From: Aulostomus chinensis
Lineage: Eukaryota > Chordata > Actinopteri > Syngnathiformes > Aulostomidae
Direction: 5' to 3'
NCBI GenBank assembly: GCA_037954235.1
Contig: JBBMOA010000001.1
Location: forward strand, 2,221,001 to 2,285,000
Length of the DNA stretch: 64,000 nucleotides
The notes beneath the pieces were generated by a model. That model was given only the letters and a program-made list of their open reading frames with translations. It was not told where the DNA came from and did no database searches. Shown here piece after piece: positions 28,669 through 38,080 of this stretch; within the stretch, counting starts at the first letter, position 1; each line of letters starts with the position of its first letter. Made by a program: the position numbers and the translations under genes.

Positions 28669-28750
28669 GGTAGTGTGGCCGAGCGGTCTAAGGCGCTGGA
28701 TTAAGGCTCCAGTCTCTGAGGAGGCGTGGGTTCAAATCCCACCACTGCCA
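28669..28750 (+). tRNA. tRNA-Leu(AAG)
   Basis: Complete 82-nt class II tRNA for leucine CUU/CUC codons (after A34 editing). Acceptor GGTAGTG/CACTGCC pairs fully. The D-arm holds A box TGGCCGAGCGG. Anticodon stem CTGGA/TCCAG encloses TTAAGGC, with AAG at 28703-28705. The variable arm is present. T-arm GTGGG-TTCAAAT-CCCAC and discriminator A are intact. The T-loop has A where many Leu genes have G, which is tolerated. No T-run of four lies within about 180 bp downstream, so termination would rely on weak sites. Structurally functional. Confidence 0.94.
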
Positions 28751-29537
28751 TCATGTCCCAGGTCACTGGAGAGGTGTGGCAGGTCTCTTACTGCCTCTCT
28801 CTTCCACTGAGGTCTTCAAACCTGTGACCAAAAGAAGAACCCTCCTCTGAGTCCACAGACCTGAGCATCGCTGCTCTGACTACCAGGTTACCTCCTGGTT
28901 ATCAGGGTGAAGTCATGGGGAGGTAGTCAGTTGTTCCTTTGTTTTTTGACAGAGGCTTCATTGTGAATGAAATCATTTTAATTCTTTACTTGAAGTTTCA
29001 CGCTGTTTCGACCGAAAAAGGCGAGTTCCTGGAGAAGATCTTCCAGGGGTCCAGGTTAAAGCGGTGCCCCAGCTGGCACCAGGCGCTGACCCAGGTCCTG
29101 CATGGGAGATACTGTCAGTTCTGTTCTGCCCTGCTCACAACCACAGGCTGGTGTTGAGGCCTGCAGCAACCAGGGCCCCAGTCACCAAGAGTATAAAGGC
29201 TGGTCATTGTGGCAGTGGGAGGAGTCAAAATGAAGACAGACCAATGTGAGCAGGACGTTCCTGGAGAAGTCAGAAGAACTTGACCATGTTTCCTACAGTA
29301 CCCAGGAGGCCTGGTAGTTGTTGAAGGAAGCTCCAAAAGCAAAGAGCAGACAGCAGGATATCAAAAGAAAAGATCCAGACACTAAAACTACAAGTAGAAA
29401 CAAGAAGAAATACTAAAAGCTTTGGAAAGATACTACAAGGTTGGATATACATTATTATATACACTACTATTCTCATTGACTCCTAAAGAGGGACAGGAAA
29501 CATTAGAATGTGGATCAGATCAGCTGATTTCAGTGTT
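28751..29537. other. Unannotated intergenic stretch
   Basis: No supported gene or known repeat. Confidence 0.45.
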
Positions 29538-29648
29538 GAGTCCATCCCTCCATCCACTTTCTATTCTTATCCTTTAAGGGTCATGGGGGGGGGGGGGGGG
29601 GGGCGATCCCAGGTGACATTGTTCAAGAGGCAGGGTTCACCCTGGACA
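29538..29648 (-). mobile_element. Fragment of a common teleost dispersed repeat, with a G19 run
   Basis: It begins CCATCCCTCCATCCACTTTCTAT and ends AGGGTTCACCCTGGACAGGTCA, which is the reverse complement of the 3' end of the repeat seen at 38353-38640 and 39996-40139. A run of 19 G lies at 29585-29603 where other copies carry a short G/C tract. Confidence 0.7.
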
Positions 29649-29650
29649 GG

Positions 29651-29950
29651 TCAGAATTCCTGATGATGTCATCAGGGCTTTGACAGTAACTAGAATTCTG
29701 TCTTTGATCTCAGGAGGACATGAAAGAAACACAACTGAGGAAAGTAGAAGAGAACATTCAGCTTCATTAGAAACACTTGAACTGTTGAACAGTAGAATTT
29801 GTTTGAAACAGTTTACAACACTGAGTGACAGGATTGAAGAGGGAAGGTTTTTCTACTTTAAATTTAATTCTAACTTTAAACTGGAGATGAACATTTTTAG
29901 TGGTTCATATTCTAACATACAGAGGAAGTCATGACATTCCCTTTTTTAAA
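29651..29950 (+). repeat. ~300-bp dispersed repeat, copy 1 (left arm of an inverted pair)
   Basis: Runs from TCAGAATTCCTGATGATGTC through CAGAATTTGTTTGAAACAG to CATGACATTCCC and a T/A-rich end. It recurs inverted at 33738-34049 and, truncated and direct, at 38249-38332. Not recognised; probably an unnamed non-autonomous element. Confidence 0.88.
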
Positions 29951-30495
29951 AAAGAAAAAACATGTGAAGCTCCTCCCCCCAGCTCCAGATGGACAGACAG
30001 ACATGAGAATGACAAGGAAGCAAAGAAGTGTTGTGCTCCTCTCCAGTGCTCTGGTGTTGTTGTGTTCTTCTCAGCTCCATCATGTAGACCTGCTGGCACT
30101 GGGCGCTGGTGGAAGTTTGCAGCTCTCACTGGAAAGTCCTGAGGCTCCTCCCACTCTGAAGCAGGCAGTTGCTCCCAGCCAGCCCTCACTTTCACTCTCT
30201 GGTGTAGGAGTGAAGAACAAAATCAGAATCAAGAACCATCACTCTTTCATTGGGGCTCCTTCCTCCTTGTTCTGATCCAGAAATTCAACAGCTTCTATCA
30301 TTGATTTGACAGGAAATGTTGATGACACACTGGGATTTTTGTTCTCCTGCTGTCACTGTCAAGTGCAGCTTAACATGAGAGGTAGCAGGATCATTCATGT
30401 GTTCATGTTTCCAGCAGACAAGGAGGAAACCTGGGAGGACTTCAGTGACTTTGATCAGTGGTTCTCACTTCATCTTCTCAGTATGAAGTTCAAAG
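29951..30495. other. Unannotated intergenic stretch
   Basis: No supported gene. An open frame at 29931-30275 overlaps frames on both strands and has no recognisable domain. Confidence 0.45.
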
Positions 30496-30568
30496 CGAGC
30501 TGGCCAGGAGTTGAACCTAGAATCTTCTGATCCGTAATCAGACTCGTTATCCATTGCGCCACTAGCCC
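30496..30568 (-). tRNA. tRNA-Arg(ACG), slightly damaged
   Basis: A 73-nt tRNA on the minus strand for CGN arginine codons. It starts GGGCTAGTGGCGC. The anticodon arm TCTGA-TTACGGA-TCAGA is intact (anticodon ACG, complement at 30533-30535). The T-loop is TTCAACT and the discriminator G. It follows vertebrate Arg(ACG) closely. Departures: an A-C mismatch at the sixth acceptor pair and a D-stem change (ACGA where ACGC is usual) that loses the 10-25 pair. No TTTT lies directly downstream. It may still work, but the two stem defects suggest early decay. Confidence 0.85.
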
Positions 30569-30644
30569 TGTGAAGAAGCTGCTATGTTCATGTGTGCTTG
30601 CTTTTACAGAAAAGCCCAACAAGGTGGTGGCATTTTCAGGGGAC

Positions 30645-30700
30645 ACAATGGTGCAGTGGTCAGCACTGTGGCCTCACAGCAAGAAGGTTCAGCTCTCCTC
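30645..30700 (+). mobile_element. Fragment of the common teleost dispersed repeat (5' part)
   Basis: GTGCAGTGGTCAGCACTGTG followed by GCCTCACAGCAAGAAGGTTC matches the head of the longer copy at 38353-38640 and then diverges. Confidence 0.7.
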
Positions 30701-31408
30701 CTATTTGGTTGCTAGGAACCTGAATCAGTCCTCAGTGGAGCCGTGCTGCTGAGGCTGAGTGAGGCTGAGTGAGGGACTGAGCAGGAGCCAGCAGGTCCAA
30801 GCAGGTTCAGGCAAACTCCCCTCGGTCCACCAACATCAAAGCAGAGGAACAGAGTTCATCTAACAAAATGGATTCATATCATCTCCTCTTGGAATGTTCT
30901 GGAACTACAAGTACACTTAAAATGGCTGACTTATGACAACAGAAGGAACTTTGAAGTAGATTTGATTTATTTAAGTCAGTGACAGTCATTTTTTCAAGAA
31001 CTTAGTTCAGGTAACTTGATTGTTTTACTAAGATGAGCTTTAATGTTATACCATTGAAACAAGACCTTCATGTATTTATGATGACATCACCAATAGGAGC
31101 CTTCAGTCTGTCAGGGGGTAGAGTTCAGTCACCACCAATGACATCAGAGTCAGAGTTAGAGATCAAAGACAGACATTAAAGTCTCACATTAAAGTCTCTC
31201 TTATTAAAAAAATTAAAGTGTTATATCTTTGAAAATATACTGCAATACATGAAATATTATATTTCCATGGATGGTAACCTCATTCTTATATTCTTTAATA
31301 TACTGCAATAGTAATGGACCCTCTATGACACTGTAGTGATGAATCTATCAAGGAGTACAAATGATTATAATCAGAGAATTTTGAAGTCAAGTTTGAGATC
31401 AGTTTGAT
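30701..31408. other. Unannotated intergenic stretch
   Basis: AT-rich; no supported gene or repeat. Confidence 0.45.
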
Positions 31409-31578
31409 CCTCTCTCTCTCTCTCTGTCTCTCTCTCTCTCTCTCTCCCTCTGTCTCTCTCTCCCCCCTCTCTCTCCCTGTCTCCCCCCTCTCTCCCTCTC
31501 TCTGTCTCCCCCCTCTCTCCCCCTCTCTCTGTCTACCCCCCTCTCCCTCTCTCTCTCTGTCTCCCCCCTCCCTCTATC

Positions 31579-31610
<32 letters not shown>

Positions 31611-31634
31611 TCTCCCCCCCTCTCTCTCTCTCTC
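31409..31634 (+). repeat. 226-bp polypyrimidine tract, (CT)n with C-rich blocks
   Basis: Nearly pure C/T sequence mixing CT dinucleotides, CTGTCTC words and CCCCCC blocks. Any protein frame across it is low-complexity Ser/Leu/Pro and not a gene. It is long enough for triplex-type structure. Confidence 0.95.
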
Positions 31635-32784
31635 AGGAGCTTTTAAATGAATATTTTAATAAAACAGAACAGGAGACTGAAGAGTGATCACTCAAACCCA
31701 CAGGCTGAATGGGACATCTCTTAAAAATATTGAACCACTGAGTAAAACCATAGAAGCGCTCCTGTCTAGTCGGTGCTAACAAGTTAGCTGTTGAGTGAGT
31801 CCAGCTGTGCTGTCTAGGAATCCTGGTCAAAAGCCTCCACACATCAAACAGCTGGTGTGTTGGTGGATCTGTGGATCCTGCTGGAAGAAGCAGGGTGGAG
31901 CTCTGAATGGTTCCTGTCTCAAAGAGCTTCTCTGTGCAGCTCCCATCAGCTCCTAAAAACAGGAAACCAGCAGATTCACTGTTGAACGGTGGCATTAAAA
32001 TTTTTCCAAAGCTGTCCTGTCCACCATTTGTTGGTGCAAAGACATTTAAAAACACCAGTTGAACATTTTCCAAAGTTGCTCTCACCTTCTTTCAAACACC
32101 TGGAATGATTTCCTCCAAACCAAAAGAAACTGGTGAAAAAAACAACAACAAAAACCTCCTGGAGAATCAAACTCCACCGTCTGCTCCAACTGGACTTGGG
32201 ACTTCAAATGACCTCCATTAAAAGCCTGCCTGCATCCCCATTCACTGACTGTTGTGCTGTGGGTCTCCTGGACAAACATGGCAGGATCCTCTTGATCTCC
32301 AGGAGTTTAAAAGAGCAGCTCTTTTAGAATGGGTTCTGGCTCCATTCAGGTTTAGAGAGCTGAGACTAAAATCACACATGAATGAAAGAGGGAACCCAAC
32401 AAAACAAGTCAGCGTGAAAGAGGAGCAGATTTTAAAACTCCTCACCATTTCCACCTCCAGGAGTGAAGCCTCCCAGGACCCAAGAGGCTCCAGCTGGCAG
32501 AGCTCTCACTGGTTTCTCCACCACCTCGCTAACCTGAGCTGGAGCATCTGAGAACCAAACAGTGACCCCCTTCACTCCAGAGCCGACTCCACAAACTCTG
32601 AGCCCCCACTTTACCCACAGCCAGCAGGACTCCTCAACAGTGCATGACACACGACGACTAAATTTAACACTGAAGCGTCTCATCCAGAGATCTGTCACAG
32701 GCATCTGCTGTGGAGGGTCAATCTGTCCATCCACATTCAGATCATTAACACAGCGACTCCTAAGCACCAGCAGAGCCTGTTCAT
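31635..32784. other. Unannotated intergenic stretch
   Basis: Frames of up to 150 codons occur on the minus strand (31633-32085) and others overlap them. None has a recognisable domain, and all lie in what looks like ordinary non-coding sequence. Confidence 0.45.
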
Positions 32785-32858
32785 CGTCCCTGGGTGGGCT
32801 CGAACCACCAGCCTCTCGATTAACAGCCGAGCGCGCTGACCGATTGCGCCACAGAGAC
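32785..32858 (-). tRNA. tRNA-Asn(GTT)
   Basis: Complete 74-nt tRNA on the minus strand. Acceptor GTCTCTG/CAGGGAC pairs fully, with one G-T. The D-arm GCGC...GCGC is intact. Anticodon stem CTCGG/TCGAG encloses CTGTTAA, with GTT (complement at 32822-32824). T-arm GGTGG-TTCGAGC-CCACC and discriminator G are intact. The anticodon-stem changes relative to the human gene are paired changes, as expected under selection. A box TGGCGCAATCGG and B box GGTTCGAGCCC are good. No T-run follows closely. Probably functional. Confidence 0.95.
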
Positions 32859-33455
32859 TCTGAGTCGCCTGCTTTTCATGAAGAGTTTTCAGGCTAAATT
32901 CAGTGTGTGAGGTCCACACTGCACATTTGAGGGACCATGAAGGACAGAGGAGAGTCTGACTGTCATGGTGAAAGCCTTCAGCACTAGAACTGAAACAGCC
33001 CCACCATCTTAACCCCCCCAGACCAAACAGGCTTCATCAGAAACAGACACACCTCCTAGAACATCCAGAGATCATCAGTCTGATTAATAGAACATGACAA
33101 ACAATCAAGAACATGTTATTGTTTGATCAGAAGCTGAAACAATGTTTCTATGTTTGTCTGTTCTGGTCTGAATGAAAGAGAAGGTTTTCTTGGTCATGTG
33201 ACGTGGATGAGAGTTCAACTAGAACTTCCTGATTCAACAGGATTTTAGTTTGTTGGGATTTTGTCAAAGCCACCAACCAAACCTCTGAGTGGTGCAGATG
33301 TCTGCTGCCTCCTCAGAGCAGACTGGAGCTCAGCCTCACTCACCTGTGGGAGCCCCAGCAGAGCCACGGTGTGATGGAGTTTCAGTTTAGGATCCAAGAT
33401 GCTGGGTTTCATTGGTGTTTTGTGTTTTTAGGCCTCCTGGCACCATCAATGGTAG
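32859..33455. other. Unannotated intergenic stretch
   Basis: No supported gene or repeat; ends at the initiator-type tRNA. Confidence 0.45.
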
Positions 33456-33527
33456 AGCAGAGTGGCGCAGAGGAAGCGTGCTGGGCCCAGAACCCAGAGG
33501 TCGATGGATCGAAACCATCCTCTGCTA
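33456..33527 (+). tRNA. Initiator-Met-type tRNA with anticodon CAG instead of CAT
   Basis: A 72-nt tRNA that matches vertebrate initiator tRNA-Met, as I recall it, at 70 of 72 positions. Initiator hallmarks are present: A1-T72 end pair, three G-C pairs at the base of the anticodon stem (GGG/CCC), C33 in the loop, and T-loop ATCGAAA with A54 and A60. Loop 33486-33492 reads CCCAGAA, so the anticodon at 33488-33490 is CAG where the initiator has CAT. The other change is C to A in the D-loop. It would pair with CUG rather than AUG. No TTTT follows until about 33595. It may be a recent pseudogene or an expressed variant; automatic tools would probably flag an anticodon/body mismatch. Confidence 0.93.
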
Positions 33528-33737
33528 AAAGAAGAAAAATAAAATGAACCAGTGTCTTTAGAAATGTGTGTCTGTTAAAAAGAGGTTCACAAGGATTTTG
33601 TCTTCCTCCACAATCACCAACCATTGTGAGAGTTAACAACAGTCCACTTTCTGACTGAAGCAAAAGTAGACTTCAAAAGGTTTTTCTGATTCAACATAGC
33701 AGCTAAATTTCCATTTCCATTTCCTGAACAGGACAGG

Positions 33738-34049
33738 TTAAAAAAAAGGGAATGTCATGACTTCCTCTGTATGTTAGAATATGAACGACTAAAAATGTTC
33801 ATGCCCAGTTTTAAGTTAGAATTAAACTGAAAATACAAAACTCTCCCCTCTTCAGTCCTGTCACTCAGTGTTGTAAACTGTTTCAAACAAATTCTACTGT
33901 TCAACAGTTCAAGTGTTTCTAATGAAGCTGAATGTTCTCCTCTACTTTCCTCAATTGGGTTTCTTTCATGTCCTCCTGAGATCAAAGACAGAATTCTAGG
34001 TACAAATAAAGACACTATCAAAGCCCTGATGACATCATCATCAATTCTG
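33738..34049 (-). repeat. ~300-bp dispersed repeat, copy 2 (inverted)
   Basis: Reverse complement of 29651-29950 with scattered substitutions and a small insertion near 34000-34015. The arms enclose about 3.8 kb holding the Arg, Asn and initiator-type tRNA loci. Confidence 0.88.
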
Positions 34050-34490
34050 TCTTTGATCTGTGTCTGTCCAGCCTGTCCTGAGTGGATCCGACAGTTTCCC
34101 ATGGGTGACTCTGTCGTGGTCTCTCTCTCCTGCTGTCTCCAACTCTCAGAGTGCTTCTACTGGTTTCTCTCCATCGTCCCTGTTGCTAGGCAGAGCACTG
34201 GTGAGGACTGAGGCCAGTGATGTCATCACCTCCAGCTGAGACCTGCCAGGTGGTCCTGCTTCATTCAACTCTGCTGCCTCTGCCACTGCCCTGACTGGTG
34301 AGGCTGACAGCAGGTTCTCTCTCATCTAAACTCTCTGTTTACAATGGAGGCTGAAATCCTTGTGATTGGTGGTTCAATCATCAGGTCTGTTGAACTCCCA
34401 GGTGCCATCACCTGCTGTCTTCCTGGTGCCAAAGTTGTGGACATTATTGAACGTCTCCAGGACTCATCGACCTCCACCCCTCCTGCAGGT
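34050..34490. other. Unannotated intergenic stretch
   Basis: No supported gene; short frames on both strands overlap. Confidence 0.4.
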
Positions 34491-34660
34491 TCTCCCTGTC
34501 TCTGTGGTGGTTCTCTCTGGTACTCCAGCTTCCTCCCAAAGTCCAAAGACATCAAGAGGGTAGTGGTTACCTGAACACTCTAAATGACTGTGAGTGTGAA
34601 TGGTTGTCTGTCTGTGTGTGTTGGTCCTGGGATGGACTGGTGACCCATCAAGGGTGAACC
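34491..34660 (+). mobile_element. Fragment of the common teleost dispersed repeat
   Basis: Contains GGTACTCCAGCTTCCTCCCA, CAAAGACATC, GTGAGTGTGAATGGTTGTC and GATGGACTGGTGACCC, which are landmarks of the longer copy at 38353-38640. It abuts the hAT terminal repeat at 34661. Confidence 0.75.
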
Positions 34661-34810
34661 CAGGGCTGGACTGGCCACCTGGCCGATGCACATCTTTGGG
34701 CCGGCCCATAACTGTCATAATTTGTTTTTCAAAAGTGTATAGATTTTAATCGACCGTAACGGTATCGGAGACGCGAAACGCGGCCCATTGGTTGATTTTC
34801 TTGAAGGACA

Positions 34811-35200
34811 TTGGGCTCGTCCAATGAAATCTCTCAGCTCTCTCTCTTTCTCTTAGTCAAGCCATGCTGTTGCAATGGAAGTGGAGGAGTCAGATCAGAC
34901 TATTTTAGTCGCCCTTCTTCCACACAGAGGACTGATTTTTTAAAGTTTCATCCTCAACAAGATTCCATAAACCCTGTCGTCCAGAGGCTCTTCGTTAGAA
35001 CGGACGGCACGACGTGGAAATGGCTGACTTATTGTGGTCAAAGTCATGCTTTGTTTTGTTTTGTTTGCCCTGCTTTTAGCAAGCCCAGTGATCCAAGTGT
35101 CTTCATTAGAGGCCTGACAGACTGGAGGCATGTGCACCAAAGAGTAGAGGAGCATGAGAGAGGCATGGCACAGAGGCAGTGTGCTGAGGCCTATTTTTGA
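34811..35200 (+). pseudogene. hAT-type transposase fragment (TTF-type zinc finger)
   Basis: A 129-codon frame. Residues about 70-129 carry WKWLTYC, ALFCFVCPAFSKPS, FIRGLTDWRHVHQRVEEHE and a final CAEAYF before the stop. This pattern matches the TTF-type zinc-finger region at the N-terminus of hAT transposases and ZMYM-like relatives. The first ~45 residues show nothing recognisable. The frame stops where the DUF4371 and catalytic dimerisation regions should follow, so it is a truncated relic. The start codon is arbitrary. It lies inside hAT-type terminal repeats, which supports the assignment. Confidence 0.65.
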
Positions 35201-35274
35201 AACTGCTCCAGAGCAAGACTGGCCACCTCCTTGAGGGAAGACAGCTGACAGGACACCGTGAGCAGGTTAAGAAG

Positions 35275-35543
35275 CAGGGCTGGACTGGGACCAAAAAATG
35301 GCCCTGGCATTTCTCATCCCTGGCAGCCCTCCATGGTTATTTACACGATATGTGTAAGCACACGCCATACCAGAGGATGTATGCGCACATTTTGAAGTTT
35401 CAAAAATTAAAATAAAGTGCAGTATTCTACATGGAAGACAGTAACCATGTTAAAAGAGTGATACTCTTTCACTACTCACAGAGACCTTCTTCTTCCACTA
35501 CACGTTCCAACACCTGACGTCTCTTCTTCCCAGTCCAGCCCTG
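35275..35543. mobile_element. 269-bp hAT-like miniature element
   Basis: Exact 14-bp terminal inverted repeats: CAGGGCTGGACTGG at the left and its complement at the right. The flanking 8-mers TTAAGAAG and GAAAGAAC agree at five of eight positions, so a target duplication is uncertain. No coding capacity. Confidence 0.65.
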
Positions 35544-35795
35544 GAAAGAACGCGTCGAGTTTTGGAAATTCGTCTGCTTTTCTTCTCGGGAGTCTCTCTT
35601 TTTCGGCTCCTCCTTTCTCCTTCCTCTTACTGGGCAACATTCTTCATGGCTTCTGACTGCAAGGCGGCCGCTGAGTGGTGGCACTACAACTGGATGGGTC
35701 TGTTTCTCATTTTAACACAAAAACAAACTAACCGCTGTTTCTGCGTTTTTACCAGAAATATATATTTTGAAGTGCCTGCTCACACCTGCCCATCC

Positions 35796-36221
35796 GGCTA
35801 CATCCACCAAACTTTACACACATAATATAATATAATAATATAATATAATAACCCTAAACACAAGCCCCAAAGCAGTAGTTGTTTTGTTTTTCTTCATAAA
35901 GGAGGTGCACAGTCATGACTACGATATCTCTGGCAACAAACTTGGAAGGGGCTTTGGGGTCTTGTGTTTCAGCTCTGTAACTTCTGGATGGCTGAAAATG
36001 TCAGAATCAGTCCTCTCACTGACATCAACCATTGGTGTGACTTTTGGTGGCTTCAGCTCAAATGAAACCAGGGAAGAGGGGCCAGACTTTGAGGAGCCCA
36101 TTCGGGTTAGTGGATGCCCCGGGACCGTGCTTGGGCCCCTTAGCACCTAGATGGCTGAAATTCCCAGCACATGCTACTCTGGGGCATCACACTATGTGTG
36201 TAAAGTTTGGTGGATGTAGCC
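35796..36221. repeat. 29-bp perfect inverted repeat with a ~370-bp loop
   Basis: GGCTACATCCACCAAACTTT at the start of 35796-35824 is matched in reverse complement by 36193-36221 over all 29 bases. The loop holds an AT microsatellite (35822-35852) and no supported gene. Confidence 0.9.
35822..35852 (+). repeat. AT-rich microsatellite
   Basis: Alternating ATAAT and ATAATA units directly after the left arm of the 29-bp inverted repeat. Confidence 0.85.
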
Positions 36222-37380
36222 CAAGTAGAAACACCAGAACCCAGATTTGATCCTCAATTCTGCTCCAAAAGGCTCTCGGAGTGCAGAAGTCCCAGACCCT
36301 GATTTTGCCCAGTTTCACAAGGGGATAGTTTTTTCTCTTTGAACCTAGGAAGTTGAAATTTTAGTGTGTTGTTCTGTTCTCGAAGGATCGCATCTGTGGT
36401 GGTTTGACCCCCCTAAGTCCTTTCTGCTGTCCGTAAAGGGTGTGGCAAAGTCCAGTAAAGTCTTTAACTTAAGCATCATAACTGGTCAAAGTTGCTCCAA
36501 ATGAGATGAGCTTTCTGGGAGGAGCTCACACCTCTGCCAGAAACCAATATTTAAAACTTTGAAGCCCCACCTCCTTCCTGAAGCCACTTCCTGTTTGGGA
36601 GGGGGTCCTAGAATTATTCCACCAGATTAGGATTTCATAAAGTTTCAGGTCTGTATCCACTGGAGAGGCCAATGAGAGCAAAAGAGCAACAGGGTCAAAG
36701 GTCAACAGGCCTCGTGTCTCAGCCAGGCCTCAAAGGGTTAAGTGAGCCTTTTGGAGCTCCTTTGAAAAAAGGCCTGACACCAATCTTGTTCAGGACCAAC
36801 ATGAAGAAGGATCTTTGGAACATTTTCACATCTTTAAGACGGCCTTGACTCCTTTTTATAGCAGGAGTCACTGAACAGCACAAAGCTGCTATTGCAGCCA
36901 TCAGGCCTCATTTCTGATCAGTTATTATTGTTGAAACAAAGCTGAATATCAATTATTGATTTTTATTGTCATCATTTTGAACACCTGATGAGAGAAACAC
37001 AATAAAAACATTTGAAAAGGAAGGATCAGAGTGTTGTTGTACTGCAATACTACAGTACAGCACCAGAGACACTCAGTTATTGATTGCCTGAATGATTGAT
37101 TTACCCAGAAGAGGAACAGCTTTGTTGGAGCAGTAAAAATACACACATCAGAACGACAAAGTTACATTGGAAAAGAAACTACATGACATTACCAGCACAA
37201 TATCTGAAGAACAGTTAGGATCAATTTAACTGGCCAGATAGTTAGGATTTCTTTAATGATATCCTTGATGAACCCAGACATCAGAGTGGTTTGTTCCCCT
37301 CAATCATAAATCTGTAAATATAGCGTGAAGTGATGGAACTAAAAGGCCACCTCTGAGTGCAGGAGTGAGCCTCTGTGACG
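36222..37380. other. Unannotated intergenic stretch
   Basis: No supported gene. Phrases such as GGGTCAAAGGTCAACAGGCC and CCCCACCTCCTTCCTGAAGC suggest old dispersed repeats, but I cannot assign a family. Confidence 0.4.
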
Positions 37381-37384
37381 GATG

Positions 37385-38026
37385 TGACGTCAGCAGACCG
37401 CCATTAGTTTGAGTCATTGTTTATATTCTTAATGCTGATTGGTCGATCTATAATGGTGACAAATGGACTTTGTAGGTAGAATAAACATCCAGAAATTAAA
37501 TGAATTTGTAGATTGTCTTATTAATCAAAAGATGAAGTATTAAAAATATTTGTTTTTTTTTCTCGGAGTGAGCGACAACTACCGGATTTTCTCACAGAAG
37601 AACGGGGGCCGACTTCCACGGAAGCAGATGTTTGTAATTCCTGGGGCACTAAAATCCATTTCATATTATTCTTTATTGAACAGCGAACATTATGGAAATA
37701 AAATTTATATTTCTCGCCAGAAATGTCCTTGAAATGCTTTTTAAAAATCAAACCTATCTTGAAATGACACTCGTCCGTAATGGCGTCCTTAGCAACCAAC
37801 ATAGCAACAGTAGAAATGTGACACTGTAACGACTCTCTTCCGAGAGGTGAAAGATTCATCGTAATAACGAACAAACCAAAGATTAAACACAAGAACTGAG
37901 CAAAGATTCTGAAAACAAAATGCATATTTCTCTCTAGAAATGTCATCAGAATGCTTTATTAAATCAAAACTATCTTGGAAGAAGGCACTTTCCTCCGAAA
38001 ATGACAGGAGCGGCGGCCATGTTTTT
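37385..38026. promoter_or_regulatory. Cluster of promoter-like motifs (CRE, CCAAT, YY1-like)
   Basis: A perfect CRE palindrome TGACGTCA lies at 37385-37392, followed by CCGCCATTAG (YY1-like) and by TGATTGG (inverted CCAAT, 37436-37442). Further on come GTCCTTAGCAACC (RFX half-site-like, 37785-37797) and GCGGCCATGTTTT (YY1-like, 38013-38025). No gene with a recognisable product follows on either strand. The cluster may come from a mobile element rather than a gene promoter. Confidence 0.3.
37705..37995 (+). repeat. Diverged direct repeat, ~70-bp units about 218 bp apart
   Basis: TATTTCTCGCCAGAAATGTC with AATGCTTTTTAAAAATCAAA and CTATCTTGAAATGACACT (about 37706-37772) recurs as TATTTCTCTCTAGAAATGTC with AATGCTTTATTAAATC and CTATCTTGGAAGAAGGCACT (about 37924-37993). 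Overlapping minus-strand frames therefore share a DISxEKYxFxF motif; this reflects DNA duplication, not evidence of a gene. Confidence 0.75.
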
Positions 38027-38080
38027 GTTTTGAGAGGCCCGCATGAAAGAGTCACATGAGGGAAGGGGGTATGGGGTCAT

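Larger units (their letters stand above)
34661..35543 (+). mobile_element. hAT transposon remnant with a nested or partial second copy
   Basis: CAGGGCTGGACTGG occurs at 34661-34674 and again at 35275-35288. Its exact reverse complement CCAGTCCAGCCCTG lies at 35530-35543. CAGGG-type ends are typical of hAT elements, and the segment between the first two encodes a hAT-associated zinc-finger fragment. Either a long element (34661-35543) contains a shorter one, or two overlapping remnants share a right end. The catalytic region is absent, so it cannot move by itself. Confidence 0.7.

Noticed and set aside
31404..31646. Open frame rich in Ser, Leu and Pro
   Set aside because: Direct translation of the (CT)n tract.
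31633..32085. 150-codon minus-strand frame
   Set aside because: No recognisable domain, overlapping frames on the other strand, and it begins in the flank of a microsatellite.
33456..33527. Ordinary tRNA-Leu(CAG)
   Set aside because: The anticodon is CAG, but the body has no long variable arm and matches initiator tRNA-Met almost completely.
37521..38055. Minus-strand frames sharing a DISxEKYxFxF motif, considered as a repeat protein
   Set aside because: The shared motif comes from a duplicated DNA block in two overlapping frames. No domain, splice or codon evidence supports a gene.
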